In this document: positions 1 to 8,879 of the stretch, in pieces
Layout: each line of letters starts with the position of its first letter
Numbering within the stretch: the stretch's first letter is position 1
Assembly: GCF_001187555.1 (NCBI RefSeq)
Contig: NZ_LFIJ01000001.1
Location: 584,169-648,168, forward strand
Length of the DNA stretch: 64,000 bases
Source of the DNA: Gilvimarinus polysaccharolyticus
Lineage (GTDB): Bacteria > Pseudomonadota > Gammaproteobacteria > Pseudomonadales > Cellvibrionaceae
Reading direction: 5' to 3'
Notes under the pieces: generated by a model
Database searches by the model: none
What the model was told of the DNA's origin: nothing
What the model saw: the letters and a program-made list of their open reading frames with translations, nothing else
Position numbers and translations under genes: made by a program

Positions 1-480
1 CGCGCCCTTGCGGGCATCTGACTGGTTGGACCAGTAACCGATCAGTAAAAACGACACGAGGCTGGTGATTTCCCAGAAGACGATCAGCAGCATCAGATTA
101 TCGGACATGACGATGCCGAGCATCGCCATCATAAACAATTGCAGCAGTGCGTAAAGTTTAGCCAGTGAGTCGCGCGGCGATAAATAATAGCGGGCGTAGA
201 GCGTTACCAGTAGACCAATGCCGACAATCAGAAGGCCGAACATCAGGCTTAAGCCGTCGAGGCGTAAATTGAGGTTGAGCCCTAGCGACGGCAGCCAGCT
301 TAATTGGCTGTAGAGGATGGTGCCGTTGAAAATGGTGGGTGCGCTACCGATCAGTAAGCCTAACGCAATCAGTGGGCCGATTGCCGCCGAGTAGGCGCAA
401 ATCGTGCGCCCCATACGCTCGGTCATAAAGGGTATAGCGGCACCTATTAAAGGCAACAAGATAATAATTAATAATGTCAT
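1..480 (-). CDS. mrpA: Mrp-type Na+/H+ antiporter subunit A, N-terminal part
   Basis: The first 160 codons of a gene that runs off the left edge, starting at the ATG complementary to 478-480. The translation begins MTLLIIILLPLIGAAIPF and has hydrophobic membrane segments. It carries the segment DNLMLLLIFWEITSLVSFLL followed by IGYW, typical of the proton-pumping subunit of multisubunit Mrp (Mnh/Pha) cation/proton antiporters and related to NuoL. The family exchanges sodium or potassium for protons across the inner membrane for pH and salt homeostasis. The rest of the mrp operon would lie to the left. A NuoL or hydrogenase-4 subunit is the main alternative; the FWEITSLVSFLLIGYW stretch favours MrpA. 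Confidence 0.75.
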   Translation of the reverse strand, partial: MTLLIIILLPLIGAAIPFMTERMGRTICAYSAAIGPLIALGLLIGSAPTIFNGTILYSQLSWLPSLGLNLNLRLDGLSLMFGLLIVGIGLLVTLYARYYLSPRDSLAKLYALLQLFMMAMLGIVMSDNLMLLIVFWEITSLVSFLLIGYWSNQSDARKGA

Positions 481-919
481 GGTGTTAAGACACCCCAGTT
501 ACTTGGCGCGAGCGGCTGCAGCACCAATATTAAATAATAGTTAGATAACAGCGAGGGGTTAGCATGCTGGGGGATCGAGGTAGTAGGGATGATAGTGTCT
601 GCTTTGACGGCTGTGCACCGGCACGCCGGCAGATGCCGACTGTCGCAGAGTTGTGCCTGTTGGTCGATTATTCTGTTGTACCATAATTAGGTATTATTCA
701 AATCGGCTTTGAGGTGCATTAGGGTAGCCGATTAAGATCTGTACAAGCGATATTTTGCGCTTGTCGCTTTCATATTGAATCGGCTGAGCTACGACAACTT
801 TATACACAAAGTCGCCCTTAAGTACCAGCCCTAGGCGGTCTTAAAGCAGCTGCAGATGACTTGTGCCGCACCGAGACGGCCGTCGTTAATGCTTGCTCTA
901 GAGTGCTCGGCGCGGGTAG
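481..919. other. Intergenic region between mrpA and the DUF3833 gene
   Basis: About 440 bases with no open reading frame of useful size. It must hold the promoter of the leftward mrp gene and the 3' end of the leftward DUF3833 gene. The octamer AATCGGCT occurs at 701-708 and 778-785, and its inverse AGCCGATT at 726-733. The first two form an inverted repeat with a 17-nt spacer. I see no convincing terminator or RNA gene. Confidence 0.5.
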
Positions 920-1462
920 TTATTGTTGCGGCCGGCTAATCACTAGCTGAATGGTGCCAACGGTAAAGCCCCATTTACTGAGGGTCGATTGGTTGATGAC
1001 GGTGTGCTCATCAACTCGCCACATCCAATCGTCTACCGCTAGGTTGAGTTTACGGTTTTTATAATCGACCTCTAACACATAATTAAGGTTAAGTGCGTTG
1101 CCAGAGGTGGCGCCGGTACCGGTACCAATCACATCGCCCGCGGTTGCGTTAAATGTGGTGTTTGAAGTGGGGGTGAGCGTCCAGGTGCGGTGTTGTATTT
1201 CGCCATCGTCAAACACAAAACGCTCTGCCAGCGTACCAATGCCATTGCTCCAGCTGGCGTCAATGGTGGCGTTAAAGTAGCGCGTGACTTGGCCCGAACG
1301 ATTCTTCAATACCCCGTGGGCCGTTAATGGCCCCTGAAAAAATTGCTCGGGGGCAAAGTTGGGGCGATTGGTTTGATATTGCTCTATGTTTGGACCGGCG
1401 CAGCCGGTTAATGCAATAAGAAACGTTATAAGTACGGGGCTAAACCAAGGGCGGGCGCGCAT
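920..1462 (-). CDS. DUF3833-family lipoprotein
   Basis: A 180-residue protein with a lipoprotein signal: a hydrophobic stretch ends in the lipobox LTGC near residue 21, so it should be lipid-anchored after cleavage before that cysteine. The body matches the DUF3833 pattern I know from proteobacteria (FFQGPLTAHGVLKNRSG, then FVFDDGEIQHRTW, then WMWRVDEHTVINQSTLSKWG). No molecular function is established for the family. It sits 49 bases downstream of pldA on the same strand and may be cotranscribed, which would fit a cell-envelope role. Function cannot be assigned. Confidence 0.8.
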   Translation of the reverse strand: MRARPWFSPVLITFLIALTGCAGPNIEQYQTNRPNFAPEQFFQGPLTAHGVLKNRSGQVTRYFNATIDASWSNGIGTLAERFVFDDGEIQHRTWTLTPTSNTTFNATAGDVIGTGTGATSGNALNLNYVLEVDYKNRKLNLAVDDWMWRVDEHTVINQSTLSKWGFTVGTIQLVISRPQQ

Positions 1463-1511
1463 GGGCTGTCTCCTAGAGTTGTAGGCTATAACAACTGATA
1501 CGCAGCTCGGG

Positions 1512-2528
1512 CTAGAATAGATCGCTAAACACGACCCCTAAACCAATTGATTGGGTCTCGACGTTGTAATCGATCAAGCTGGCACCGTAGCCATGAAAAT
1601 ATTTTAAATAGCCGCGAACGGTGGGACGCAGCGGAAAGCTCCAACCCAACTCTACCGAGCCTTTGTCGCTAAAAGGACGGCGTGTTGTGGTGTCAATAAT
1701 ATGTCCTTTATAGGCGTAGGCTGCGGTTATTTCGTAGTGACCTAGATAATCTTCAATATCTGGGTTGTCGTCATCTTCGAGCTTCTCGGGCAGGCGATAC
1801 CAAGGGGCGAAAGCCAGCGCTAAATTGCCCCGCTCAAACACCGAGCGTGCTCGAATACGGTTCCAGCTGCGCGACAAGGTGCCAGATTGACCGTTGGACT
1901 GGTGCACCAAGCCAACTTGGTTTAACACGTTGCGAAACCCAAAAATTTGCCAATCGTTGGTGGCTGAAAAAAGCAGCTCGGGTTCGTGGTTAGTCTCGCG
2001 AAAGGGGCGTGAAATATCACTGTTATAGGCTTGCCAGAGCGAGCGATTGGTGTAGGCGATATAAAGGTTGCCGTTGTCGTGCAGTAAGTCTTGAGCGATC
2101 AACACCTTTAGGCTTATTTGAAAATCGATCTCGGTGTTTTGTAAATCGGTCGGCTTACCGGCGGCCTCTTCAAAAGGCGCAGCATTGGTATGCTGGGAGT
2201 AATTGAGCGGCAGGACGTAAGTGCGATTGTGCGGTGTTAGAACAAAACGGTTAGCGCTGCTAATGGCCTCGACACGCAACCGAGTGTTGAGTACACCAAT
2301 GTCTTGTTCGTGCAATGTGTTGCTTGTGGTGTCCACCAACAGTAAGCGGCAGGATTCGCGCAACTGAGCAATGCTCGACTCGGGCGCAGCGTGCGCGACC
2401 TGCTCTTTTAAACACTGCTCGAGGCTCTGGTAGCGCGGCATTGTATTGCTGTCGGTGAGTTCCGCAGCAAGTGCGCCGCTGGCGAACAGGGCTAGACTCG
2501 CAGCCCAAAGGGCTCGTGGTAACAACAT
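1512..2528 (-). CDS. pldA: Outer membrane phospholipase A (OMPLA)
   Basis: Encodes 338 residues from the ATG at 2528, which gives a clean signal peptide (MLLPRALWAASLALFASGAL then AAE). An upstream in-frame ATG at 2654 would add 42 residues before the signal and is less likely. The C-terminal part is the OMPLA beta barrel. The catalytic triad pattern is intact: His209 and Ser211 in HQSNG, and Asn223 in SRSWNR, with the same 14-residue His-Asn spacing as E. coli (142/144/156). The protein ends in Phe, as outer membrane proteins usually do. The enzyme hydrolyses phospholipids misplaced in the outer leaflet. The roughly 130-residue region before the barrel is longer than in E. coli. Confidence 0.9.
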   Translation of the reverse strand: MLLPRALWAASLALFASGALAAELTDSNTMPRYQSLEQCLKEQVAHAAPESSIAQLRESCRLLLVDTTSNTLHEQDIGVLNTRLRVEAISSANRFVLTPHNRTYVLPLNYSQHTNAAPFEEAAGKPTDLQNTEIDFQISLKVLIAQDLLHDNGNLYIAYTNRSLWQAYNSDISRPFRETNHEPELLFSATNDWQIFGFRNVLNQVGLVHQSNGQSGTLSRSWNRIRARSVFERGNLALAFAPWYRLPEKLEDDDNPDIEDYLGHYEITAAYAYKGHIIDTTTRRPFSDKGSVELGWSFPLRPTVRGYLKYFHGYGASLIDYNVETQSIGLGVVFSDLF

Positions 2529-2885
2529 GCTAAATCGCCTGCGCAAAAATTGTGGGCCGTTATTGTGCATGAGTGCCGCAGTAGGCGCCACCCTATACTG
2601 GGCGAGCAGATCAGAGGCATGAGCCATAACAAAAGAAAATGCCACCGCACGCAACTTTTTGCGGGCTTATCGCGTCTATTTTGTCGCACTACTGGACCTG
2701 TCGCGCTATCGCTATATAGATGGGCTGTGTGTTTGAGCAAGCTGGGACAAAACCACACAAGAACCCGTAGGCGTCAAAACTTACAACGTTGTATGATAGC
2801 TGACCTTTTGTTGGGGCTGAGCCACACAGTAATAAACACCGTATGACAATACTAACAATGATCGTGACACAGGAGCAGGTTGTAC
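2529..2885. other. Divergent intergenic region between pldA and the RND operon
   Basis: Some 357 bases between divergently transcribed genes, so promoters for both should be here. The clearest element is the 12-bp perfect palindrome at 2782-2793, listed separately. TATGAT at 2792-2797 is a possible -10 hexamer for the rightward operon. Open frames inside this stretch overlap one another, lack good ribosome binding sites and resemble nothing I know. Confidence 0.5.
2782..2793. promoter_or_regulatory. Palindrome, possible operator of the RND operon
   Basis: TACAACGTTGTA is a perfect 12-bp palindrome about 95 bases upstream of the RND adaptor start. It overlaps a possible -10 hexamer (TATGAT, 2792-2797). 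RND pumps are often controlled by TetR-family repressors binding such sites, but no tetR gene is adjacent, so the assignment is inference. Confidence 0.35.
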
Positions 2886-4124
2886 ATGTCTAACCTAGGA
2901 ACTAACGGCAGAAAAAAGCGCTGGATTTTACCGTTTGTGATTTTGCTGGTGGCGATTGTTATTGCCTTCTTTATGGCGTCGATGCGCAAACCACCGCCGC
3001 ATAAAGTGGTAGAGGAAACTGCAGCCCTGGTCAATGTACAACCGTTGCAAACGGAAGCGATTCAGTTGCAGGTGCTGTCGCGTGGTGTCGTGCAGCCTAG
3101 GTATAGCACCGAGTTAGTGGCTCAGGTCAGCGGCGAGATCAATTCGATTGCCGAAGCCTTTGTTCGTGGCGGCATTGTTAAAAAAGGTCAGTTGCTAGCA
3201 CAGATTGACCCGACCAATTACCAAGTGCGTTTAGAGGAGTCGCGTGCTGGGCTTGCCAGCGCCACGGCGGCCTTAGAGTTAGAGCAAGCTCAGGGTGAGG
3301 TGGCCCGAGTTGAGTGGCAGGGGGTGAGCGATCATCCCGCGCCGGCACTGGGTTTGCGTAAACCGCAATTAAAGCAAGCGCAGGCGCAGGTGGCAGCAGC
3401 AAAGGCGGCGTTAAAACAGGCGCAAAAAGATCTAGACCGGACGCAAATCATCGCGCCTTATGATGCTTTAGTGGCGGCGCGCAATGTCAGTTTGGGCACC
3501 TTTGTGAATGTCGGCACAATGATGGGACAAGTGTTGGACATAAGCAGTGCCGAAATACGTTTGCCTGTTGCCAACGGTGAGCTGCAGTATTTGTTAGGCG
3601 ATGGCGTAGGCAGCCAAGTTGAGTTAAGTGGTGATGCCATGGGCACAGACACTCGCTGGCAGGCCAAGATTGTACGTACCGAAGGGGTGATCGACGACGA
3701 TACTCGGATGAGTTATTTGGTCGCGCGGGTAAATGACCCCTACAACCTAAAGGGCGAGAGTCTTGATGTGGAGCAGGCCGATTTGGTGTTTGGCAGCTTT
3801 GTGGTGGCTAACATCGTCGGCCGCAATTTGAGCGATGCGGTGCGTATCCCACGAAACTTAATCAAAGATGGTGCTGTACCGGTCTATAACGAAGGCAAAT
3901 TACAGCTCAAGCCGGTAACGGTGTTGCGTCATATCGGCGGCGAGAGTGTGGTTACCGACGGTATTGCAGACGGCGATTTACTGGTGACAACCTCGTTGGA
4001 ATACCCTGTTGCGGGTATGGCACTGAAGCGGTTTGATGAACGTGCAGCCGAGGTTAAATCGGCGAGCAGTGCTGCCTCTGGGCAAGCATTGTCGGCGGCC
4101 AAGCGCGATCAGGGAGAGCAATAA
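2886..4124 (+). CDS. RND efflux periplasmic adaptor (membrane fusion protein)
   Basis: A 412-residue HlyD/AcrA-type subunit. I chose the ATG at 2886 because AGGAG lies at 2871-2875; a TTG two codons earlier has poorer spacing. A single N-terminal membrane helix (about residues 12-32) anchors it in the inner membrane. Then come a biotinyl-lipoyl-like half (LVAQVSGEINSIAEAFVRGG), an alanine/glutamine-rich coiled-coil hairpin with many KQAQ repeats, a second lipoyl half (RTQIIAPYDALVAARNVSLG) and beta-barrel regions. It links the pump to an outer membrane channel. The stop overlaps the start of the pump gene, so the two are translationally coupled. No outer membrane factor is encoded nearby, so a TolC-type protein from elsewhere is presumably used. 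Substrate unknown. Confidence 0.9.
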   Translation: MSNLGTNGRKKRWILPFVILLVAIVIAFFMASMRKPPPHKVVEETAALVNVQPLQTEAIQLQVLSRGVVQPRYSTELVAQVSGEINSIAEAFVRGGIVKKGQLLAQIDPTNYQVRLEESRAGLASATAALELEQAQGEVARVEWQGVSDHPAPALGLRKPQLKQAQAQVAAAKAALKQAQKDLDRTQIIAPYDALVAARNVSLGTFVNVGTMMGQVLDISSAEIRLPVANGELQYLLGDGVGSQVELSGDAMGTDTRWQAKIVRTEGVIDDDTRMSYLVARVNDPYNLKGESLDVEQADLVFGSFVVANIVGRNLSDAVRIPRNLIKDGAVPVYNEGKLQLKPVTVLRHIGGESVVTDGIADGDLLVTTSLEYPVAGMALKRFDERAAEVKSASSAASGQALSAAKRDQGEQ

Positions 4125-7100
4125 TGGAGCACGACGACGCTACTCGCAAGGGGCTTATTGCTTGGTTTACCCGCAACAGTGTGGCGGCCAATTTGCTGAT
4201 GATCTTTATTTTGCTGTTGGGTGTGGCAACCGCCATGACTATCCGCAAGCAAATGTTTCCGCAAATTGAAATTAACTGGCTCAACATTAATATTGCCTAC
4301 CCCGGCGCGGCACCGCAGGATGTAGAAGAAGCCATTACCGTTAAGCTGGAAGAATCGCTCGCCAGTATTCAGGGTTTAAAGCGCGTTATTACCCGCTCTA
4401 ACCGCGGCAATGCCTCGGCCAGTATTGAGGTGATGGAAGAGTACGATGCCCAAGAGGTGCTGGATGAGGTAAAAACGGCGGTCGATTCTATCTCGAGTTT
4501 TCCCGACGGCATGGAGCGGCCACAAATCAGTCGCGTCAAATACCGTCAAGAGGTGATGTACGTCAGTCTCTATGGCGACCTTAATAATCACGATTTAAAG
4601 CGTTTGGGCGAGCGGATTCACGATGAACTGCGCGCGTTGGATGACGTTAGTATTGTCGATTACTACAGTGGTGCCAATTACGAAATCGCCATTGAGGTGA
4701 GCCGCGATAAACTCTATGAGTACGATTTGTCGTTTGAAGAGATCGCGGCGGCCGTGCGCAATTGGTCGACGAATCGCTCGGCCGGCCAGATACGGGCTAA
4801 AGAAGGGTTTATCTCGGTTCGGGTAGAAGATCAGGCTTATGTCGGGGAGGAGTTTGAGCGCTTGCCGCTGCGCACCCGAGCCGACGGCACTAAAATTTTA
4901 CTGGGCGATGTCGCTACCATTAATGACGGCTTTGAAGAGGGCATCAACTACACCAAAATGAATGGTCACAATACCGTGACCTTTTTTGTCGGGGCGACGC
5001 GTGACCAAAGTATTGGTGATGTCGCTGATATTGTCGATGGCTATATCGCCGAGCGTGCCAAGACATTACCCAATGGCGTAACACTGGAGCCGTGGGTTGA
5101 TTTAACCTATTACCTCGATGGCCGTTTGAACATGATGCTGAGCAACATGTTTTGGGGTGGCTTGTTGGTGTTTATTATTCTTGCGTTGTTTTTGCGTATT
5201 AAGCTTGCCATGTGGGTGATGATGGGGCTGCCGGTTAGTTTCTTAGGCGCCATTATGTTACTGCCTATGGGCTGGGTAGATGTAACCATTAATATTGGTA
5301 GTTTATTCGCTTTTATTATGGTCTTGGGGGTGGTGGTTGACGATGCCATTGTGATTGGCGAAAGCGTACACACGGAGGTGGAAGAGAAAGGCCAGAGTAT
5401 CGACAATGTGATTCGCGGTGCGCAAAAGGTCGCGATGCCGGCCACCTTTGGGGTGTTAACCACCTGTGCCGCGTTTTTTCCTATGGTGCTCGAGACCGGC
5501 CCGCAATCTGCATTTCCTCGCGCGATCGGCTTTGTTGTGGTGTTTTGTCTGCTGTTCTCACTGGTCGAATCCAAGTTGATTTTACCCGCCCACTTGGCCC
5601 ACATGAAACCGCTAAAGCCTAATCCAAGCAATCTAATATATCGGCTACAGAATTTTATTGATCGACACTTACAGCGTTTTATTAGCCATAAATATCGTCC
5701 GTTATTGCAGTGGTGTTTGGCGAATCGATACGCCGTTATGGCAATTTTTACCGGCGTTATCTTTATTACCGGCGCTTTGTTTGCCGGTGGCTTGGTTAAG
5801 TTTGTCAATCAACCCAAAATCCCCAACGACTTTGTCCGTGTAACTCTGGAAATGAACGCCAGTGTGGCCGAGCAAGATACGATGGATGCGATGCTTGGTG
5901 TCGAGCAGATGATCAAAAAAATAGAAGCCGAGACTATCGACGAGTACCACAAGCCGATGATCGACAATTTGTTTGTGTCGATGGAGGGACGCACTGAAGC
6001 GCGAGTCGAGGTGAAGTTGGTCGATCCAGAAGATCGTCCAATTGGCACCTTTGCGTTGTCGGCCAAGTGGCGTGAGCAAATGCCCGATATTACCGGCTTA
6101 AAAAGTCTTGAAATCGCCGATACCGTGATGGGCGGCGGCACTAACGATGGCGATGTCAGCTTTCGAATTATCGGCAACGATATTACCAATATGCGTCAGG
6201 TGGCGAGCCAAGTGCGTGCGGCGATGGGCAGTATCGATGGAGTTTACGAGATTAACGACTCTGAACAAGTCGGTGCCCAAGAGGCGCGCTTTAAGCTGAA
6301 ACCGCTGGCCGCCAGTATGGGATTAACCACCGCTGATGTGGCGGCGCAGGCCAGTTACAGTTTGTACGGCATTGAGGCGCAGCGCATTGTGCGCAATAGT
6401 GAAGAAATTAAAGTGATGGTGCGTTACCCCGAGTCTGAGCGCAATGTGTTGGGGGCGGTTAATGATTTGCTTATTACCACCCCTAAGGGTAGCAAAGTGC
6501 CTTTGATGGAAGTGGCCGATATCGAGCTGGTTGAGGGCGTGAACCAGGTGTACCGCGAAGATGGTCGGCGCACGATTACCCTATGGGCTTCGCTCGATTT
6601 TGCCAAGGTGCAACCGCTGCAGGTAGCTAATGAGTTGCGCGATGGGGTGTTTTCCGATGTGGGCGAGCGCTATCCAAACATTGAGATTGAAGAGGCGGGT
6701 AACCTAAAAGAGGAGCGCGACAGTGTTACCGACTTTCTTATTAACTTCATGAAGATTTTACTGCCGATCTATATTTTGCTGGCATTGCCTTTGCGCTCTT
6801 ATACCCAGCCGTTGATGATTATGTCGGTAATCCCGTTTGGGGTGGTTGGCGCTATTTGGGGGCACGTCATCATGGGTTACGAGATGAGCGGCTTATCGCT
6901 GTTTGGTATTTTTGCGGCGGTCGGCGTGGTGGTCAATGATTCGTTGGTCATGGTGGATTACGTCAATAAAGCGCGCGAGCGAGGCGAGACGTTATTCGAT
7001 GCCGTGATGAACGGTGGTCAGCGCCGCTTTAGGGCGATTATTTTAACCTCGCTCACCACCTTTATTGGCTTGCTGCCGATTATGTTTGAGAGCTCGTTAC

Positions 7101-7288
7101 AGGCGAAGTTTGTCATCCCCATGGCAATATCGCTGGGCTATGGTGTGTTGTGCGCCACCTTTGTAACGCTTATCTTGGTGCCGTGTTTGTACTTAGTGAT
7201 GAATGATCTAAGTCATATAAACCGTCGCATTGGCCGTTGGTTTTCGCCGTCCGACGAATCGCACTCCGTGCCGCAGCGTAATCGTTAG
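4124..7288 (+). CDS. RND multidrug efflux permease, AcrB/AcrD/AcrF family
   Basis: A full-length 1054-residue inner membrane pump. It opens with the family pattern WFTRNSVAANLLMIF, then FPQIEINWLNINIAYPGAAP, the first porter region, and the membrane block containing GVVVDDAIVIGE (helix 4, proton-relay aspartates). A second half repeats this architecture, ending with GVVVNDSLVMVDYVNKARER and LTSLTTFIGLLPIMFE. The family expels lipophilic drugs, bile salts, dyes or other amphiphiles in exchange for protons. Its ATG overlaps the adaptor stop (TAATG). No local regulator gene is seen. The substrate cannot be predicted. Confidence 0.93.
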   Translation: MEHDDATRKGLIAWFTRNSVAANLLMIFILLLGVATAMTIRKQMFPQIEINWLNINIAYPGAAPQDVEEAITVKLEESLASIQGLKRVITRSNRGNASASIEVMEEYDAQEVLDEVKTAVDSISSFPDGMERPQISRVKYRQEVMYVSLYGDLNNHDLKRLGERIHDELRALDDVSIVDYYSGANYEIAIEVSRDKLYEYDLSFEEIAAAVRNWSTNRSAGQIRAKEGFISVRVEDQAYVGEEFERLPLRTRADGTKILLGDVATINDGFEEGINYTKMNGHNTVTFFVGATRDQSIGDVADIVDGYIAERAKTLPNGVTLEPWVDLTYYLDGRLNMMLSNMFWGGLLVFIILALFLRIKLAMWVMMGLPVSFLGAIMLLPMGWVDVTINIGSLFAFIMVLGVVVDDAIVIGESVHTEVEEKGQSIDNVIRGAQKVAMPATFGVLTTCAAFFPMVLETGPQSAFPRAIGFVVVFCLLFSLVESKLILPAHLAHMKPLKPNPSNLIYRLQNFIDRHLQRFISHKYRPLLQWCLANRYAVMAIFTGVIFITGALFAGGLVKFVNQPKIPNDFVRVTLEMNASVAEQDTMDAMLGVEQMIKKIEAETIDEYHKPMIDNLFVSMEGRTEARVEVKLVDPEDRPIGTFALSAKWREQMPDITGLKSLEIADTVMGGGTNDGDVSFRIIGNDITNMRQVASQVRAAMGSIDGVYEINDSEQVGAQEARFKLKPLAASMGLTTADVAAQASYSLYGIEAQRIVRNSEEIKVMVRYPESERNVLGAVNDLLITTPKGSKVPLMEVADIELVEGVNQVYREDGRRTITLWASLDFAKVQPLQVANELRDGVFSDVGERYPNIEIEEAGNLKEERDSVTDFLINFMKILLPIYILLALPLRSYTQPLMIMSVIPFGVVGAIWGHVIMGYEMSGLSLFGIFAAVGVVVNDSLVMVDYVNKARERGETLFDAVMNGGQRRFRAIILTSLTTFIGLLPIMFESSLQAKFVIPMAISLGYGVLCATFVTLILVPCLYLVMNDLSHINRRIGRWFSPSDESHSVPQRNR

Positions 7289-7324
7289 CGGTTAAACGGT
7301 AAATTTTCAGTGACGTGGCAGGCG

Positions 7325-7371
7325 CCTCTGAGGTAGGGTAGGGCAATTTAATCCTACCCTAATCTCAGAGG
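7325..7371. promoter_or_regulatory. Long inverted repeat sequestering a ribosome binding site
   Basis: Arms 7325-7342 and 7353-7371 pair almost completely: CCTCTGAG with CTCAGAGG on the outside and TAGGGTAGG with CCTACCCTA inside, separated only by a small bulge, with a 10-nt A/T-rich loop. The right arm ends in AGAGG, the only ribosome binding site for the ATG at 7377. In RNA it would hide translation initiation; in DNA it could be an operator. There is no T-tract, so it is not a standard terminator. Confidence 0.7.
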
Positions 7372-7376
7372 TTATT

Positions 7377-7946
7377 ATGAAGGTTGTAGCTATCAGCGGC
7401 AGCTTGCGCAAAGAGTCTTTTAATTCAGCATTATTATTGGCCGCGCGGGAGCATTTTTTAACCGGCGAAGATGCATTGGACGTGGAGTGGATCGAAGCCG
7501 ATATTGCAACCATCCCTTTGTATAATCAAGACATCGATGGCGATATAAAGCCCGAATCGGTGGCAGTGTTACTCAATCAAATTGAACATGCCGATGTCTT
7601 AGTAATTGCTACGCCGGAGTATAATTATGGCATTCCCGGTGCGCTTAAAAACGCCATCGACTGGGTCTCCCGTCCGGCGTACCGCTCTGTTCTGGCACAT
7701 ATTCCCGCGTTGATCATGAGTGCATCTATGAGCCCCGCTGGCGGAGTGCGTGCCCAAGGGCAACTTAAGCAAGTGTTGGGCGGCACCTTAACCGCAGTAT
7801 TCCCCTGTCCAGAGTTTGCCGTCGGCAGTGCCCACACATGCTTTGAAGATGGCAAGTTAACCGATGCCGTCACTGCGCAAAAGTTAGAGCGTTTAGTGAC
7901 GGACTTTGTTGGTTGGGTCAATGCCGACGTTGATTTTGATGATTAA
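7377..7946 (+). CDS. NADPH-dependent FMN reductase (flavodoxin-like fold)
   Basis: A 189-residue flavoprotein of the NADPH-dependent FMN reductase family (ChrR/YieF/azoreductase-like). The N-terminal GSLRKESFNSALL is the FMN phosphate-binding loop, and TPEYNYGIPGALKNAIDW is the conserved flavin and dimer-contact motif. Members reduce quinones, chromate, azo dyes or free flavin in the cytoplasm and often protect against redox stress. It starts 88 bases after the RND pump, but the inverted repeat between them suggests separate control. It is convergent with the response regulator gene, 15 bases away. The physiological substrate is unknown. Confidence 0.88.
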   Translation: MKVVAISGSLRKESFNSALLLAAREHFLTGEDALDVEWIEADIATIPLYNQDIDGDIKPESVAVLLNQIEHADVLVIATPEYNYGIPGALKNAIDWVSRPAYRSVLAHIPALIMSASMSPAGGVRAQGQLKQVLGGTLTAVFPCPEFAVGSAHTCFEDGKLTDAVTAQKLERLVTDFVGWVNADVDFDD

Positions 7947-7961
7947 CCATTATCGTTTTAC

Positions 7962-8879
7962 TTAAGCCAACTCTACCAGTGCGCGTATCGCGAGAGCTGC
8001 GGCAGAGGTACGGTTTTCAACGCCGAGCTTTCTAAAAATCTGCTCTAAATGTTTGTTTACTGTGCGTGGACTCATGTCTAAAATTTGGCCGATTTCACGG
8101 TTGGTTTTACCGTTGGCAATCCACAGTAGAACATCGGCTTCGCGCTGAGTAACGGTAAATTTACGGCGCAAAACATCCGTGTTGGTTTCGTTGCTAGGGG
8201 TGTCAATCAGTCTGAGTAAATGCTCATGCTGATTGACCAGCGCTAAAAACTCCACAGTCAGTGGCGTGGGTAAAAAATCTAAATTCAATTTGTGTCCGGG
8301 CTCGGGCTTGTGACTAAACCAGCGCGCTAGAGTATCGTTGAGCTGAGTTTGTAACGCTTCCTGGGCTGTTCCGGCATTGGCCAGTTGTGCGTGTACTGCG
8401 GGCGTTGCCCACAGCGGTTGCCCCTGTAAGTCGGCGGCAAATAAATTTTGTCCTGCTAAATCAAGTGCGGCTCGAGCACTGCGAGCCATCCGTGCGTTGG
8501 CTAAATGTACCTGCATGCGCGCCACTAACTCAGCGGCATTGATGGGCTTGGTAATATAGTCGACCCCACCCGATTTGAGTCCCATCACTACATGCTCGGT
8601 GTCACTTAAACCGGTCATAAAGATAATCGGCACATCCATCAATTTAGGGTTTTCTTTAAGGGCTCGGCAAGTTTCAAAGCCATCCATATTCGGCATGATG
8701 GCATCCAGCAAAATAATGTCTGGGGTAATATTTTGAGTGATAGTTAATGCTTGCGAGCCTTCAAGGGCAACCAAGACCGTCATATTGGCGGTTTCCAAAA
8801 CATCGTTGAGCATACGAATGCTGTCGATGGCATCGTCTACTACTAGCGCAACGATTTTGTCGGGTTTAGCCGTTTGCAT
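7962..8879 (-). CDS. LuxR/NarL-type response regulator of the amide island
   Basis: A 305-residue two-domain regulator. The N-terminal receiver (about residues 8-128) has the acidic pair VVDD, phosphoacceptor Asp59 in ILLDAIMP, and the Lys of KPINA. A roughly 100-residue linker follows. The C-terminal LuxR helix-turn-helix (about 238-302) reads FTVTQREADVLLWIANG and then TNREIGQILDMSPRTVNKHL. Its start lies inside the end of the kinase gene (14-base overlap), so the two form a cognate pair. By inference it binds the CTACGTCAAATGACGTAG elements upstream of the importer and formamidase genes and activates them. Confidence 0.9.
   Translation of the reverse strand: MQTAKPDKIVALVVDDAIDSIRMLNDVLETANMTVLVALEGSQALTITQNITPDIILLDAIMPNMDGFETCRALKENPKLMDVPIIFMTGLSDTEHVVMGLKSGGVDYITKPINAAELVARMQVHLANARMARSARAALDLAGQNLFAADLQGQPLWATPAVHAQLANAGTAQEALQTQLNDTLARWFSHKPEPGHKLNLDFLPTPLTVEFLALVNQHEHLLRLIDTPSNETNTDVLRRKFTVTQREADVLLWIANGKTNREIGQILDMSPRTVNKHLEQIFRKLGVENRTSAAALAIRALVELA

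Noticed and set aside
2550-2846. 98-codon frame between pldA and the RND operon
   Set aside because: Overlaps frames on the other strand, has no family resemblance and covers the expected promoter region.
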